A DNA stretch of 64,000 nt, taken from contig NZ_JALBFU010000007.1 in assembly GCF_022662575.1 (NCBI RefSeq), positions 339 through 64,338 on the forward strand, read 5' to 3'. The position numbers and the translations under genes were made by a program. This DNA is from Luteimonas aquatica (GTDB lineage: Bacteria; Pseudomonadota; Gammaproteobacteria; Xanthomonadales; Xanthomonadaceae). Below the pieces are notes generated by a model. The model had not been told where the DNA came from. It ran no database searches and saw nothing but the letters and a program-made list of their open reading frames with translations. Positions 38,726 to 49,053 of the stretch are shown here, piece after piece. Position 1 is the first letter of the stretch. Each line of letters opens with the position of its first letter.

Positions 38726-39998
38726 AGTCGGCCTGGCGGCGCAGGAACGCCGGAATATCCAGATAGCTGCTGTCGTTGCCGAAATCCGCCACCGGCGGCG
38801 TGGACGACGGCGCCTCGGCGCTGTTGCCGCCGCGGCCGCGCAGGCTCGACGCCAGGCTCTGGCCCGGGTTGTAGGCCATGCCGCCGTCGTCCACCAGCAG
38901 GCCGGTGGTGCCGTCGCGCTTGGCGGGGGTGCGCACCAGTTCGACCTGCGGGCGGGCGCCGCGGACGATGTCGTGGCCGAAATTGCCGGCGCCGGCATAG
39001 CCGCGGTCGTCGTGGCGCGCGGCCTGGCGGCCGGCGCTGCGGTTCAGGCCGGTGGCGACCACGGTGACGCGGACCTCGTCCTGCATGTCCGTATCCAGCA
39101 CGGTGCCGATGACGATGGTGGCGTCCTCGCTGGCGAAGTTCTCCACCGTGCGGCCGACCTCGTCGAACTCGGCCATGGTGAAGTCCGGACCGGCGGTGAT
39201 GTTGACCAGGATGCCGTTGGCGCCGGCCAGGTTGACGTCGTCCAGCAGCGGGTTCTGGATCGCCGACTCGGCGGCGGCCTGCGCGCGGTCGTCGCCGCGG
39301 GCGTGGCCGGTGCCCATCATCGCCAGGCCCATCTCGCTCATCACGGTGCGCACGTCGGCGAAGTCGACGTTGATCAGGCCCGGACGCACGATCAGGTCGG
39401 CGATGCCCTGCACCGCGCCGAGCAGCACGTCGTTGGCGGCGCGGAAGGCCTGGATCATGGTGGCGTTGCGGCCCAGGACGGTGATCAGCTTCTCGTTGGG
39501 GATGGTGATCAGCGAATCGCAGTGCTGCGACAGCTCATCGATGCCCTTGAGCGCCACCTGCATGCGGCGGCGGCCCTCGAAGGGGAACGGCTTGGTGACC
39601 ACGGCCACGGTCAGGATGCCCATTTCCTTGGCCAGCTGCGCCACCACGGGCGCTGCGCCCGTGCCGGTGCCGCCGCCCATGCCGGCGGTGATGAACACCA
39701 TGTCGGCGCCCTGCAGCGCGTCCATGATGATCTCGCGGTCCTCCAGCGCGGCCTGGCGGCCGACTTCCGGATTGGCGCCCGCGCCCAGGCCCTTGGTGAC
39801 GTTGCCGCCCAGCTGCAGCTGCAGCTTGGAGCCGTTGTTCTTGATCGCCTGCGCGTCGGTGTTGGCGGTGATGAATTCCACGCCCTCGACGCTGCTGTTG
39901 ACCATGTGCGCGACCGCGTTGCCGCCGCCGCCGCCCACGCCGACGACCTTGATCACCGCGTTGGGAGCCATTCTTTCAACCAGTTCGAAATGTGCCAT
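38724..39998 (-). CDS. ftsZ: Cell division GTPase FtsZ
   Basis: This 424-residue tubulin-like GTPase forms the Z-ring. The N-terminal motif [13 protein letters not shown], the tubulin signature [13 protein letters not shown] (about residue 105) and the T7-loop region [13 protein letters not shown] are intact. A variable linker is followed by the conserved FtsA/ZipA-binding tail [14 protein letters not shown]. Shine-Dalgarno GAGGA precedes the ATG. It is the last gene of the dcw run, 126 bp after ftsA, so it may have its own promoter in that gap. Confidence 0.97.
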   Translation of the reverse strand: MAHFELVERMAPNAVIKVVGVGGGGGNAVAHMVNSSVEGVEFITANTDAQAIKNNGSKLQLQLGGNVTKGLGAGANPEVGRQAALEDREIIMDALQGADMVFITAGMGGGTGTGAAPVVAQLAKEMGILTVAVVTKPFPFEGRRRMQVALKGIDELSQHCDSLITIPNEKLITVLGRNATMIQAFRAANDVLLGAVQGIADLIVRPGLINVDFADVRTVMSEMGLAMMGTGHARGDDRAQAAAESAIQNPLLDDVNLAGANGILVNITAGPDFTMAEFDEVGRTVENFASEDATIVIGTVLDTDMQDEVRVTVVATGLNRSAGRQAARHDDRGYAGAGNFGHDIVRGARPQVELVRTPAKRDGTTGLLVDDGGMAYNPGQSLASSLRGRGGNSAEAPSSTPPVADFGNDSSYLDIPAFLRRQAD

Positions 39999-40124
39999 GT
40001 CCGTGTCCTCGCTTTAATTAGTTATGTGTTGCTGTATTGGATCGGTCGTGTTGCCAAGTTGTCGCAATCGTCTTCGCCTTGCCTTCCGCGCCGCCGCGCC
40101 TTCGCGCCGACGCATGACCCGTCG

Positions 40125-41360
40125 TCAGAACTCGCCGCGGTACCAGTTCTTGAGCTTGTTGAAGAAGGTGCCGGCGCGCCCGGTCGGGATCACCGGGCGG
40201 CGCGGATGCTCGATCTGGCTGCCCATCAGCAGCAGGCCGACGCCGGTGGCGTGCACCGGGTTGCCGACCACCTCGCCCAGGCCCGTGACGTGCTGCGGGA
40301 TGCCCACGCGTACCGGCATCTGCAGCATCTCCTCGGCCAGCTCGACCACGCCTTCCATCTTCGAGGCGCCGCCGGTGAGCACCATGCCGGCGCGCACGTG
40401 CTGCTCGAAGCCGGAGCGGCGCAGTTCGGCCTGCACCATCTCGAAGATCTCCTCGTAGCGCGCCTGCACCGCCTGCGCCAGCGACTGGCGCGGCAGGCGC
40501 CGCGGCGGACGGTCGCCCACGCTCGGCACCTGGATGGATTCCTCCGAGGTCGCCAGCTGCGCCAGCGCGCAGGCGTAGCGCACCTTGATCTGCTCGGCCT
40601 CCGGGGTCGGGGTGCGCAGCATGTGCGCGATGTCCTCGGTGACCTTGTCGCCGGCGATCGGCAGGGACGCGGTGTGGCAGATCGCGCCCTGCACGAAGAC
40701 CGCCAGGTCGGTGGTGCCGGCGCCCAGGTCGACCAGCACCACGCCCAGCTCGCGCTCGTCGCCGGTCAGCACCGCGGTGCTGGAGGCCAGCGAGGACAGG
40801 ATCAGGTCGTCGATCTGCAGGCCGCAGCGCTGCACGCACTTGCTGATGTTGGCGGCGGCCGACTGCGCGCACACCACCAGGTGCGCGTGCACCTCCAGGC
40901 GCACGCCGGTCATGCCGACCGGGTTGCGGATGCCTTCCTGCGAATCGTCGAGCACGTATTCGCGCGGGATCGCGTGCAGGATCTTCTGGTCGGCGGGAAT
41001 GGCCACGGCCTTGGCCGCTTCCAGTACGCGGTCGAGGTCGGCGTAGGTCACCTCGCCGTCGCGGATCGGCACGATGCCGGGCGAGTTGCGGCACTGCACG
41101 TGGTTGCCGGAGATCGAGGCGTAGACCGAGCGGATCTCGCAGCCGGCCATCAGCTCGGCTTCCTCGATGGCGCGCTGGATCGACTGCACGGTCGACTCGA
41201 TGTCCACCACCACGCCGCGCTTGAGCCCGCGCGACTCGTGCGAACCGATGCCGATCACCTCGATGGGATTGCCGGGCGAGTACTCGCCCACCAGCGCCAC
41301 CACCTTGGAGGTGCCGATGTCCAGTCCCACGATCAGTGCCTTGTCGCCTTTGCGGTTCAT
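40125..41360 (-). CDS. ftsA: Cell division protein FtsA
   Basis: This 411-residue actin-like protein tethers FtsZ to the membrane. The phosphate-1 motif ALIVGLDIGTSKV, the SHS2/1C region, phosphate-2 VVLVDLGAGTTDLAV and the adenosine motif VLTGGASKMEGV are visible. The C terminus ends in a short amphipathic helix (GTFFNKLKNWYRGEF), the membrane-targeting sequence. The ATG overlaps the ftsQ stop by 4 bases. Confidence 0.97.
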   Translation of the reverse strand: MNRKGDKALIVGLDIGTSKVVALVGEYSPGNPIEVIGIGSHESRGLKRGVVVDIESTVQSIQRAIEEAELMAGCEIRSVYASISGNHVQCRNSPGIVPIRDGEVTYADLDRVLEAAKAVAIPADQKILHAIPREYVLDDSQEGIRNPVGMTGVRLEVHAHLVVCAQSAAANISKCVQRCGLQIDDLILSSLASSTAVLTGDERELGVVLVDLGAGTTDLAVFVQGAICHTASLPIAGDKVTEDIAHMLRTPTPEAEQIKVRYACALAQLATSEESIQVPSVGDRPPRRLPRQSLAQAVQARYEEIFEMVQAELRRSGFEQHVRAGMVLTGGASKMEGVVELAEEMLQMPVRVGIPQHVTGLGEVVGNPVHATGVGLLLMGSQIEHPRRPVIPTGRAGTFFNKLKNWYRGEF

Positions 41361-42217
41361 GTGCGTATCGTCTTTAAGGTCGTTCCCGGCTGCATGGGGA
41401 AACCTGATGCCATCCATGGCGCAGCAGTACGGGCTTCGGAACGCCCTGCCCGGCCGTCCGTGGCCGGGCGCTCGTCGGCCGCAGCGGACGCCTTGACGGC
41501 GTCCGCTTGCTCGCGGCCACTCGCCCACGTCAGCGCGAAGCCGTTGGTGTAGCGCAGGTCGGCGCTCTGCAGCGGCAGCGGCCTGGACGCCAGCAGCTGC
41601 GGCATCAGCCGCGCGAAGCGCGCCAGGCGCAGCCGCGCCTCCTGGCTGCCGACGATCAGCCGGGTGCCGTTGGAGAGGGTCAGCGACCAGCTGCCGCGGC
41701 GGTCGAGCGAGACCCCGCTCACCTTGCGGCCTTCGGCGGCGAACATTGCGCCGGCCTCGTTGTACAGCGCCACCACGTCCTTGATGCGCGCGGCCGGGGC
41801 GTCGACGTCGAAGCGCGGCAGGCCGGGCGGCACGCGCATGTTGCCGATCGGGAAGATGTTGCCGCGTTCGGACAGCAGTTCCTTCTCGCCCCAGCGCGCG
41901 AACGGCCGATATTCGACGATGCGTACTTCCAGCACGTCCGGCCAGCGCTTGCGCACCTCGGCGTGCTCCACCCACGGCAGCTTGGCGACCGCGGCCTGCG
42001 CCTGCTCCAGGCGCACGGCGAAGAAGCCGCTGCGTGCGTAGGGCAGCACGGTGCTGCGCAGCTGCTGCGCGTCCACGCGCTGCAGCTCGCCGGCCACGCG
42101 CAGCGTGCGCAGCGGCCAGCGCTCGGCGCCGATCCAGCCGTTGAGCACGGCCACCACCGGCAGCGCCACCAGCGCCACGGCCAGGCTCCAGGCGATCAGT
42201 CGCAGCAGCGCGCTCAT
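41357..42217 (-). CDS. ftsQ: Cell division protein FtsQ
   Basis: The 286-residue bitopic protein has one membrane helix (residues 8-27), a POTRA domain ([21 protein letters not shown], about 33-105) and the beta domain ([32 protein letters not shown]). It recruits FtsL/FtsB to the divisome. The normal FtsQ end is near ALTW (about residue 229). Residues 238-271 are encoded by the intergenic repeat copy C (41406-41504), and a 15-residue tail follows, so the C terminus has been extended by the repeat. Start and stop overlap murC and ftsA by 4 bases each. ddlB, usually just upstream, is absent. Confidence 0.93.
   Translation of the reverse strand: MSALLRLIAWSLAVALVALPVVAVLNGWIGAERWPLRTLRVAGELQRVDAQQLRSTVLPYARSGFFAVRLEQAQAAVAKLPWVEHAEVRKRWPDVLEVRIVEYRPFARWGEKELLSERGNIFPIGNMRVPPGLPRFDVDAPAARIKDVVALYNEAGAMFAAEGRKVSGVSLDRRGSWSLTLSNGTRLIVGSQEARLRLARFARLMPQLLASRPLPLQSADLRYTNGFALTWASGREQADAVKASAAADERPATDGRAGRSEARTAAPWMASGFPMQPGTTLKTIRT
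41406..41504 (+). repeat. ~100-bp xanthomonad-type intergenic repeat, copy C (inside ftsQ)
   Basis: It contains GATGCCATCCATGGCGCA, the GCCCGGCCGTCCGTGGCCGGGCG hairpin region and a terminal hairpin GGACGCC TTGAC GGCGTCC. It is related to copies A and B in sequence and order. Unlike them it lies within an open reading frame, the 3' end of ftsQ, on the opposite strand. Confidence 0.7.
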
Positions 42218-43686
42218 GGCTTGTCCACCGCCTTGCCGGCGTCGAAGCCGTCGTTGGCGATCTGCTGCGCGGCATAGCCGATGTCGCCGGCGCCCATCAT
42301 CAGCAGCAGGTCGCCGTCGCGCAGGATGTCGGGCAGCACCGCGCGCAGGTCCTGCGCGCCGCCGACCACCACCGGATCGATGCGGCCGCGCGCGCGGATC
42401 GCGCGCGCCAGCGACTTGGCGTCGGCGCCGGCGATCGGCGCCTCGCCGGCCGGGTAGACCTCGGTCAGCACCAGGGCGTCGACGTCGGACAGCACGCTGG
42501 CGAAATCGTCGAACAGGTCGCGGGTGCGGGTGTAGCGATGCGGCTGGAAGGCGACCACCAGCCGGTGCTGCGGCCAACCGCCGCGCGCGGCGGCGAACAC
42601 CGCCGCCAGCTCCTTCGGATGGTGGCCGTAGTCGTCGACCAGCTGCACGGCCGCGCCCTGCGCGGTGTGCAGCTCGGCCAGCAGGTTGAAGCGGCGGCCG
42701 ATGCCCTGGAATTTCTCCAGCGCGCTGGCGATCGCCTCCGGCGCGATGCCGAGCTGCCAGGCCACGGCGGCGGCGGCCAGCGAGTTCTGCACGTTGTGGC
42801 GGCCGGGCAGCGCCAGGGTGACCGCCGTGCGCGAGGCATCGGGCAGGCACAGCGTGTAGCGCATGCGCCCGCCCTCCTGCTCCACGTCCTCGGCGCGCAC
42901 CTCGGCCTTCTCGTCGAAGCCGTAGGTCATCACGTGGCGCGGCATGTCGCAGGCGAGCCTGGCGACGATCGGGTCGTCGATGCACAGCACGGCGATGCCG
43001 TAGAACGGCAGCCGGTGCAGGAATTCGGAGAACGCCGCCTGCACGCGCGCGAAGTCGCCGCCGTAGTTCTCCAGGTGGTCGGCGTCGATGTTGGTGACCA
43101 CCGCCACCAGCGGGTTCAGGCGCAGGAAGCTGCCGTCGCTCTCGTCGGCCTCGGCCACCAGCCAGTCGCCCGAGCCCAGGCGCGCGTTGGCGCCGGCGGC
43201 GAGCAGCTGCCCGCCGATCACGAAGGTGGGGTCGAGCCCGCCCTCGGCCAGCACGCTGGACAGCAGCGAGGTGGTGGTGGTCTTGCCGTGGGTGCCCGCG
43301 ACGGCGATGCCGCGGCGGAAGCGCATCAGCTCGGCCAGCATCTCCGCGCGCGGCACGATCGGGATGCGCTGCGCACGCGCCTCGAGCAGTTCCGGGTTGT
43401 CGGGCTTGATGGCGCTGGAGACCACCACGCAGTCGGTGCCCAACACGTTGGCGGCTGCATGGCCGCGGTGCACGTTGGCGCCGAGCTTGGCCAGGCGGCG
43501 CGTGACCGCGTTGTCGGCCATGTCCGAGCCGGAGACCTGGTAGCCGAGCGTGCACAGCACTTCCGCTATTCCGCTCATGCCCACGCCGCCGATGCCGATG
43601 AAGTGCACGCGCGAGTAGCGGCGCGCGAAGTCGCCAGGAGCGACTCCGCCCGCGTGGTCCTTGGCGTCGTAGAGACGGCGGATCAT
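42214..43686 (-). CDS. murC: UDP-N-acetylmuramate-L-alanine ligase
   Basis: The 490-residue Mur ligase has an N-terminal UDP-binding Rossmann motif ([18 protein letters not shown]), the ATP P-loop [11 protein letters not shown] (about residue 125), [24 protein letters not shown] and the C-terminal DYGHHPKEL. It adds L-Ala to UDP-MurNAc. Start ATG at 43684-43686 overlaps the ftsW stop (ATGA). In most gammaproteobacteria murG lies between ftsW and murC; here the junction leaves no room for it. The stop overlaps the ftsQ start. Confidence 0.97.
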   Translation of the reverse strand: MIRRLYDAKDHAGGVAPGDFARRYSRVHFIGIGGVGMSGIAEVLCTLGYQVSGSDMADNAVTRRLAKLGANVHRGHAAANVLGTDCVVVSSAIKPDNPELLEARAQRIPIVPRAEMLAELMRFRRGIAVAGTHGKTTTTSLLSSVLAEGGLDPTFVIGGQLLAAGANARLGSGDWLVAEADESDGSFLRLNPLVAVVTNIDADHLENYGGDFARVQAAFSEFLHRLPFYGIAVLCIDDPIVARLACDMPRHVMTYGFDEKAEVRAEDVEQEGGRMRYTLCLPDASRTAVTLALPGRHNVQNSLAAAAVAWQLGIAPEAIASALEKFQGIGRRFNLLAELHTAQGAAVQLVDDYGHHPKELAAVFAAARGGWPQHRLVVAFQPHRYTRTRDLFDDFASVLSDVDALVLTEVYPAGEAPIAGADAKSLARAIRARGRIDPVVVGGAQDLRAVLPDILRDGDLLLMMGAGDIGYAAQQIANDGFDAGKAVDKP

Positions 43687-45032
43687 GCGTGCTGTCCCAT
43701 CGTGGGTTCGACGCGGCGGCGCGGGCCGCCGGCCTCGCGCGCGGCCACCGGCCTGGCGTCCGTCCTGGGACGCGCGGCGGGCGTTTTCTGCGCGGCCGGT
43801 TCGTCCTGCACGCCGCCGGCGGTCGTCTGCACACCTTCCCCACGCAGACGCGCCACCTGGCGTTCGGCGCGATCGAGCTCGTAGGACACGCGCAGCAGCA
43901 GGCCGAGCGCGGCGCAGGTCATCAGCACGCTGGAGCCGCCGGAGGAGATCATCGGCAGCGTCAGGCCCTTGGTGGGCAGGATGCCGAGGTTCACGCCGAT
44001 GGACACGAAGCTCTGCAGGCTGATCCACAGCGCCACGCCGAACGCGCAATAGCCGGCGAAATGGCGGCGCATGCCCACGCAGCGGTAGCCGACCCAGAAG
44101 GCGCGGCCGACCAGGGCCACGTACAGGCCGATCACCAGGCAGACGCCGACGAAGCCCAGCTCCTCGGCGATCACCGAGAAGATGAAGTCGGTATGCGCCT
44201 CGGGCAGATAGGACAGCTTCTGCACCGACGCGCCGAGCCCGACGCCCGCCCACTCGCCGCGGCCCACGGCCATCAGCGCGTTGCTGAGCTGGTAGCCGGA
44301 ACCGAGCTGGTCCGCCCACGGATCGAGGAACGAGGTCAGGCGGCGCACGCGGTAGGGTTCCAGGATCGCCACGAAGGCGAACACCGGCAGGCCGATCACG
44401 ATCGGCATCGACATGCGCGGCAGGTTCACCCCGCCCAGCACCAGCATGCCGGCGGTGATCGCCAGGATCAGCGAGGAGGAGCCGAAGTCCGGCTGCAGCA
44501 GCAGCAGCGCCACCAGCGCCACCGCCACGCCCAGCGGCTTGAGCATCGCCGGCCAGGTGGCGTTGACCTCGTCGCGGAAGCGCACCAGGTAGCTCGACAG
44601 CCAGACGATGTAGAGCAGCTTCACCGCCTCCACCGCCTGGAACTTGGACACGCCCAGGTTGATCCAGCGCCGCGCGCCGTTGACGCTGCTGCCGATGCCG
44701 GGCACGAACACCACGATCAGCAGCAGGAAGCAGCCCAGCAGCAGCAGCTGGTTGTACTGCTCCACGGTCTTGAGCTCGGTGCGCATCGCCCAGACCGCCA
44801 GGCCGATGCCGATGGCCAGGAAGATCAGGTGGCGGTTGAGGAAATAGAACGGCCCCACGCCCAGGCCCTCGCCGATGGCGATCGAGCTGGACGCGACCAT
44901 CACCACGCCCAGGCTGGCGAGCGCGATGCAGATGCCCAGCAGCCAGCCGTCGTAGCGGCCGGCGATGGCATCCAGCCGCGTCGCCTGCCGCGCGCCGCCG
45001 GGATAGGAACCGATGTAGGGGGATTCGCCCAT
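43683..45032 (-). CDS. ftsW: Lipid II polymerase FtsW
   Basis: This 449-residue SEDS glycosyltransferase has about ten membrane helices. Family motifs include [38 protein letters not shown] and [19 protein letters not shown]. It polymerises septal glycan with FtsI. A C-terminal tail of about 60 residues is rich in Ala, Pro and Arg and probably disordered. mraY ends 1 bp upstream. The stop is fused to the murC start, with murG missing. Confidence 0.96.
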   Translation of the reverse strand: MGESPYIGSYPGGARQATRLDAIAGRYDGWLLGICIALASLGVVMVASSSIAIGEGLGVGPFYFLNRHLIFLAIGIGLAVWAMRTELKTVEQYNQLLLLGCFLLLIVVFVPGIGSSVNGARRWINLGVSKFQAVEAVKLLYIVWLSSYLVRFRDEVNATWPAMLKPLGVAVALVALLLLQPDFGSSSLILAITAGMLVLGGVNLPRMSMPIVIGLPVFAFVAILEPYRVRRLTSFLDPWADQLGSGYQLSNALMAVGRGEWAGVGLGASVQKLSYLPEAHTDFIFSVIAEELGFVGVCLVIGLYVALVGRAFWVGYRCVGMRRHFAGYCAFGVALWISLQSFVSIGVNLGILPTKGLTLPMISSGGSSVLMTCAALGLLLRVSYELDRAERQVARLRGEGVQTTAGGVQDEPAAQKTPAARPRTDARPVAAREAGGPRRRVEPTMGQHA

Positions 45033-45033
45033 G

Positions 45034-46122
45034 TCAGCGCACCTTCAACGTGGCCAGGCCGACCAGCACGAGGATCACCGAGATGATCCAGAAGCGGACG
45101 ATCACGCGCGGCTCCGGCCAGCCCTTGAGCTCGAAGTGGTGGTGGATCGGCGCCATGCGGAACACGCGCTTGCCGGTGAGCTTGAACGAGGCCACCTGGA
45201 TCATCACCGACAGCGTCTCGATCACGAACACGCCGCCCATCACCACCAACACCAGCTCCTGGCGGACGATGATCGCCATCGTGCCGAGCACCGCGCCCAG
45301 CGCCAGCGCGCCGATGTCGCCCATGAACACCATCGCCGGATAGGTGTTGAACCACAGGAAGCCCAGCCCCGCGCCGGCGATGGCCGCGCAGATGATGACC
45401 AGCTCGCCGGCGCCGGGAATCTGCGGGATCTGCAGGTAGTTGGAGAACACTGCGTTGCCCGAGGCGTAGGCGAACACGCCCAGCGCGCAGGCCACCAGCA
45501 CGGTCGGCATGATCGCCAGGCCGTCCAGGCCGTCGGTCAAGTTGACCGCGTTGGAGAAGCCGACGATCCAGAAATACGCCACCACGATGAAGAACGCGCC
45601 CAGCGGCACCGCGACCATCTTCAGCAGCGGCACGAAGAAGGTGGTCGCCGCCGGCACCGTGGGGTCGGCGGTCATGTACAGGAACACGCCCGCCGCCAGG
45701 CCGAAGATCGACTGCAGCAGGTACTTCCAGCGCGACTTCAGCCCGTTGGGATCGCGCTTGACGATCTTGATCCAGTCGTCGAGCCAGCCGATCGCGCCGA
45801 AGGCCAGCATCACCGTCAGCACCAGCCAGACGTAGCGGTTGCGCAGGTCGCCCCACAGCAGCACCGACAGCAGCACGGTGATCAGGATCAGCGCCCCGCC
45901 CATGGTCGGCGTGCCGGCCTTGGAGAAATGCGTCTGCGGGCCGTCGCTGCGGATCGGCTGGCCGCCCTTGTACTGCGCCAGCTTGCGGATCACCGCCGGG
46001 CCCATCCACAGCGACAGGAACAGCGCGGTCAGCGCGGCGAGGATGCCGCGGAAGGTCAGGTAGCCGAACAGCCCGAACAGGCCCTCCAGCTGCTGCAGCC
46101 AGCGCGTGAGTTCAAGCAGCAT
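45034..46122 (-). CDS. mraY: Phospho-N-acetylmuramoyl-pentapeptide transferase
   Basis: The 362-residue integral membrane enzyme makes lipid I. Catalytic signatures are [34 protein letters not shown] (Asp pair), [13 protein letters not shown] and [14 protein letters not shown]. It has about ten helices. It overlaps the 3' end of murF by 11 bases. Confidence 0.97.
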   Translation of the reverse strand: MLLELTRWLQQLEGLFGLFGYLTFRGILAALTALFLSLWMGPAVIRKLAQYKGGQPIRSDGPQTHFSKAGTPTMGGALILITVLLSVLLWGDLRNRYVWLVLTVMLAFGAIGWLDDWIKIVKRDPNGLKSRWKYLLQSIFGLAAGVFLYMTADPTVPAATTFFVPLLKMVAVPLGAFFIVVAYFWIVGFSNAVNLTDGLDGLAIMPTVLVACALGVFAYASGNAVFSNYLQIPQIPGAGELVIICAAIAGAGLGFLWFNTYPAMVFMGDIGALALGAVLGTMAIIVRQELVLVVMGGVFVIETLSVMIQVASFKLTGKRVFRMAPIHHHFELKGWPEPRVIVRFWIISVILVLVGLATLKVR

Positions 46123-47554
46123 GTGCGGCGTTCCCCTTCTTGTTCGGTCCGCCCTTGCCGGGCCCGCCCCTGTCGTTGTCGCCGGCGTCGGCGGCCAGCA
46201 GCCCCTTCACCACGCGGTCCATGGCGCTGCCGCGCGAGCCCTTCACCAGCACGCGCACGGTGGCGTGCAGCTCGGCGCGCAGCGCCTCGGTCAGCTCCTC
46301 GTGCGTGGCGAAGGTGCGGGCGCCCTCGCCGAAGGCCTTGGCGGCCATCGCGCTCAGGCCGCCCAGCGCGTACAGGCGCGCGATGCCGGCGTCCTTGGCG
46401 CGCTTGCCGGCGGCCTCGTGCAGCGGCTGGGCGTCGACGCCCAGCTCGCGCATGTCGCCCAGCACCAGCCAGGTCTCGCCGTGCGCGCTGGCGAGGGTGT
46501 CGATGGCCGCGTTGAGCGAACCGGGATTGGCGTTGTAGCTGTCGTCGATCAGCATCGCCCCGTTGCCCAGGCGATAGCGCATCAGCCGGCCGGCCACCGG
46601 CTGCACCTCGCGCAGGCCGGCGACGATGTCCTGCAGCGACACGCCGCAGGCGCTGGCCAGCGCCGCGGCGGCGAGCGCGTTGGCGACGTTGTGGCGGCCG
46701 GCCATCGGCACCGCCGCGTCCGCCTCGCCCTCGGGTGTGAGCAGCCGGAACTCGGTGCGGTCGTCGGCCACGCGCAGCTCGCGCGCGCCGATCTCGGCCT
46801 CGGCCTCGAGCGCGAAGCGGATCTGGCGGCGGCTGCGCGCGCGCTCGGCGAAATAGCCGGCGAAGGCGTCGTCGGCGTTGATCACCGCCACGCCGTCGCC
46901 CGGCAGCGCGTCGTAGATCGCCGCCTTGGTGTCGGCCACGCCTTCCAGGCTGCCCAGGCGCTCCAGGTGCGCGGGCGCGATGTTGTTCACCAGCGCCACG
47001 CGCGGACGCACGATGGCGGTGAGGTAGGCGATGTCGCCGGGCTGGCCGGCGCCCATCTCGTAGATCGAGAACACCGCGTCTTCCGGCGCGTCGATCACCG
47101 ACAGCGGCAGGCCGATCTGGTTGTTGCGGTTGCCGGGGTTGGCGTAGGTCTTGCCGGCGCGCTGCAGGATCGACAGCAGCAGGGTCTTGACCGTGGTCTT
47201 GCCGTTGCTGCCGGTGATCGCCACGACCAGGTCGTGGCGCGCGTGCTGCAGCGCCGCGGCCAGCGAGGCCAGCGCGCGCTCGGTGTCGGCGACCACCACC
47301 TGCGGCAGCGCCAGCTCCTGCGGCTGCGAGACCAGCGCCGCGCGCACGCCCAGCTCCGCCGCCTCGGCGACGTTGCGGTGGCCGTCGAAGCGCTCGCCCT
47401 TGAGCGCCACGAACAGCGCCGCGGACTCGGTGTCGCCGGCGGCGTTGCCGAAGGTGCGCGTGTCGGTGACCACGGCGTCGATCAGCACGTCGCCCTGGCC
47501 GTGCAGGCGGCCGCCGGTCCATTGCGCGATGCGGGAGAGCGGCACCGGGATCAT
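46112..47554 (-). CDS. murF: UDP-N-acetylmuramoyl-tripeptide-D-Ala-D-Ala ligase
   Basis: The 480-residue Mur ligase has P-loop [14 protein letters not shown] (about residue 115), [25 protein letters not shown] and [10 protein letters not shown]. It adds D-Ala-D-Ala, although ddlB, which makes that dipeptide, is not in the cluster. The start overlaps the murE stop (ATGA). The C terminus ends in an Arg/Gly/Lys-rich tail. Confidence 0.97.
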   Translation of the reverse strand: MIPVPLSRIAQWTGGRLHGQGDVLIDAVVTDTRTFGNAAGDTESAALFVALKGERFDGHRNVAEAAELGVRAALVSQPQELALPQVVVADTERALASLAAALQHARHDLVVAITGSNGKTTVKTLLLSILQRAGKTYANPGNRNNQIGLPLSVIDAPEDAVFSIYEMGAGQPGDIAYLTAIVRPRVALVNNIAPAHLERLGSLEGVADTKAAIYDALPGDGVAVINADDAFAGYFAERARSRRQIRFALEAEAEIGARELRVADDRTEFRLLTPEGEADAAVPMAGRHNVANALAAAALASACGVSLQDIVAGLREVQPVAGRLMRYRLGNGAMLIDDSYNANPGSLNAAIDTLASAHGETWLVLGDMRELGVDAQPLHEAAGKRAKDAGIARLYALGGLSAMAAKAFGEGARTFATHEELTEALRAELHATVRVLVKGSRGSAMDRVVKGLLAADAGDNDRGGPGKGGPNKKGNAAHAA

Positions 47555-49053
47555 GCCCGCTTCTCCCGCGCGCCGCCGTCCAGCAGGGCGCGCGCCACCA
47601 GCGTGTCGTCGAAGGGATACTGGTGGCCGGCCACTTCCTGGTAGGGCTCGTGGCCCTTGCCGGCGATCAGCACGATGTCGTCCGGGCCGGCCTCGCCGAT
47701 CGCGCGCGCGATGGCGGCGGCGCGGTCGCGCTGCACCAGCACGGCGTCGCGGTCGCGGAAGCCTTCCAGGATGTCGGCGACGATGGCGTCGCCGTCCTCG
47801 AAGCGCGGGTTGTCGTCGGTGACGATGACGCGGTCGGCATGGGCCTCGGCGATCGCCGCCATCTGCGGGCGCTTGCCGCGGTCGCGGTCGCCGCCGCAGC
47901 CGAACACGCAGATCAGCCGGCCGCGCAGGTGGCCGCGCAGCGACTCCAGCGCCTGCTGCAGCGGGTCGGGCTTGTGCGAATAGTCCACGACCACCAGCGG
48001 GCGCTGGCGGCCGTCGTCGCCGATGTCGCCGCCCAGGCGGTTCATGCGCCCGGGAATGGGCTGCAGCTGCGGCAGCACCGCGGCGATGTCCTCGTCGCGT
48101 TCGCCCAGCGCATGCAGCACGCCGGCCACGGCCAGCAGGTTGTCGATATTGAAGCGGCCCAGCAGCGGCGAATGCAGCGCGTGGCGCGCATCGCCGAGCA
48201 CCAGGTCGAAACGGATGCCGGAGGCGTCGAGGGCGACGTTCTCCGCGCGTACCTGCGCCTGCGCCTGGCCGCGCGCGCTCAGGCCGATGCCGCGCACGGC
48301 GGGCGGCAGCTGCGCCAGCAGGCCGGCGCCGAAGGCGTCGTCGAGATTGATCGCCGCCGCGCGCAGCCCGGCGCGCGAGAACAGCCTGGCCTTGGCGGCG
48401 CCGTAGGTCTCCATGTCGCCGTGGTAGTCGAGGTGGTCGCGGGTGAGGTTGGTGAACACCGCCACGTCGTAGTGCACGGCGTCGACGCGGCCCTGGTCGA
48501 GCGCGTGCGAGCTGACTTCCATCGCCACCGCGGCGGCGCCGGCATCGCGCAGCTCGGCCAGCAGGGCGTGCATCTGCAGCACCAGCGGCGTGGTGAAGCC
48601 GGTCGGCACGGCCGCGCCGTACAGGCCGGCGCCGAGCGTGCCGATGGTGCCGGCGCGGCGCCCGCGCAGCTCCAGCGCCTGCGCGATCAGCTGCACCGTC
48701 GAGGTCTTGCCGCTGGTGCCGGTCACGCCGACCATGGTCATGGCGCGCGAGGGCTGTCCGTGGAACCGGTCGGCCATCGCGCCCATGCGCGCGCGCAGCC
48801 CGGGCACGGCGATCGCGTCGTCCGGCGCCGGCAGGTCCTGCGGCGCGGGCGGCTCGAACAGGATCGCCGCGGCCTGCGCCGCCCTCGCCTGCTCGACGAA
48901 GTGCAGGCCGTGCGTACCGAAGCCGCCGATGGCCACGAAGGCGTTGCCCGGCGCGATGGCGCGGCTGTCCTGCACCAGGCCGGTGATGCGCAGCGACGCC
49001 GGCACCGCCGGCAGGTCCGGCAGCAGTTCGGCCAGCGGCATGCTGCGGCTCAT
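47551..49053 (-). CDS. murE: UDP-MurNAc-L-Ala-D-Glu:meso-diaminopimelate ligase
   Basis: The 500-residue Mur ligase has P-loop [15 protein letters not shown] (about residue 112), [26 protein letters not shown] and the diaminopimelate-specific motif TDDNPRFED. It therefore builds the meso-DAP stem. The ATG at 49051-49053 overlaps the ftsI stop; an internal ATG at 49041 is the alternative. Confidence 0.97.
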   Translation of the reverse strand: MSRSMPLAELLPDLPAVPASLRITGLVQDSRAIAPGNAFVAIGGFGTHGLHFVEQARAAQAAAILFEPPAPQDLPAPDDAIAVPGLRARMGAMADRFHGQPSRAMTMVGVTGTSGKTSTVQLIAQALELRGRRAGTIGTLGAGLYGAAVPTGFTTPLVLQMHALLAELRDAGAAAVAMEVSSHALDQGRVDAVHYDVAVFTNLTRDHLDYHGDMETYGAAKARLFSRAGLRAAAINLDDAFGAGLLAQLPPAVRGIGLSARGQAQAQVRAENVALDASGIRFDLVLGDARHALHSPLLGRFNIDNLLAVAGVLHALGERDEDIAAVLPQLQPIPGRMNRLGGDIGDDGRQRPLVVVDYSHKPDPLQQALESLRGHLRGRLICVFGCGGDRDRGKRPQMAAIAEAHADRVIVTDDNPRFEDGDAIVADILEGFRDRDAVLVQRDRAAAIARAIGEAGPDDIVLIAGKGHEPYQEVAGHQYPFDDTLVARALLDGGAREKRA

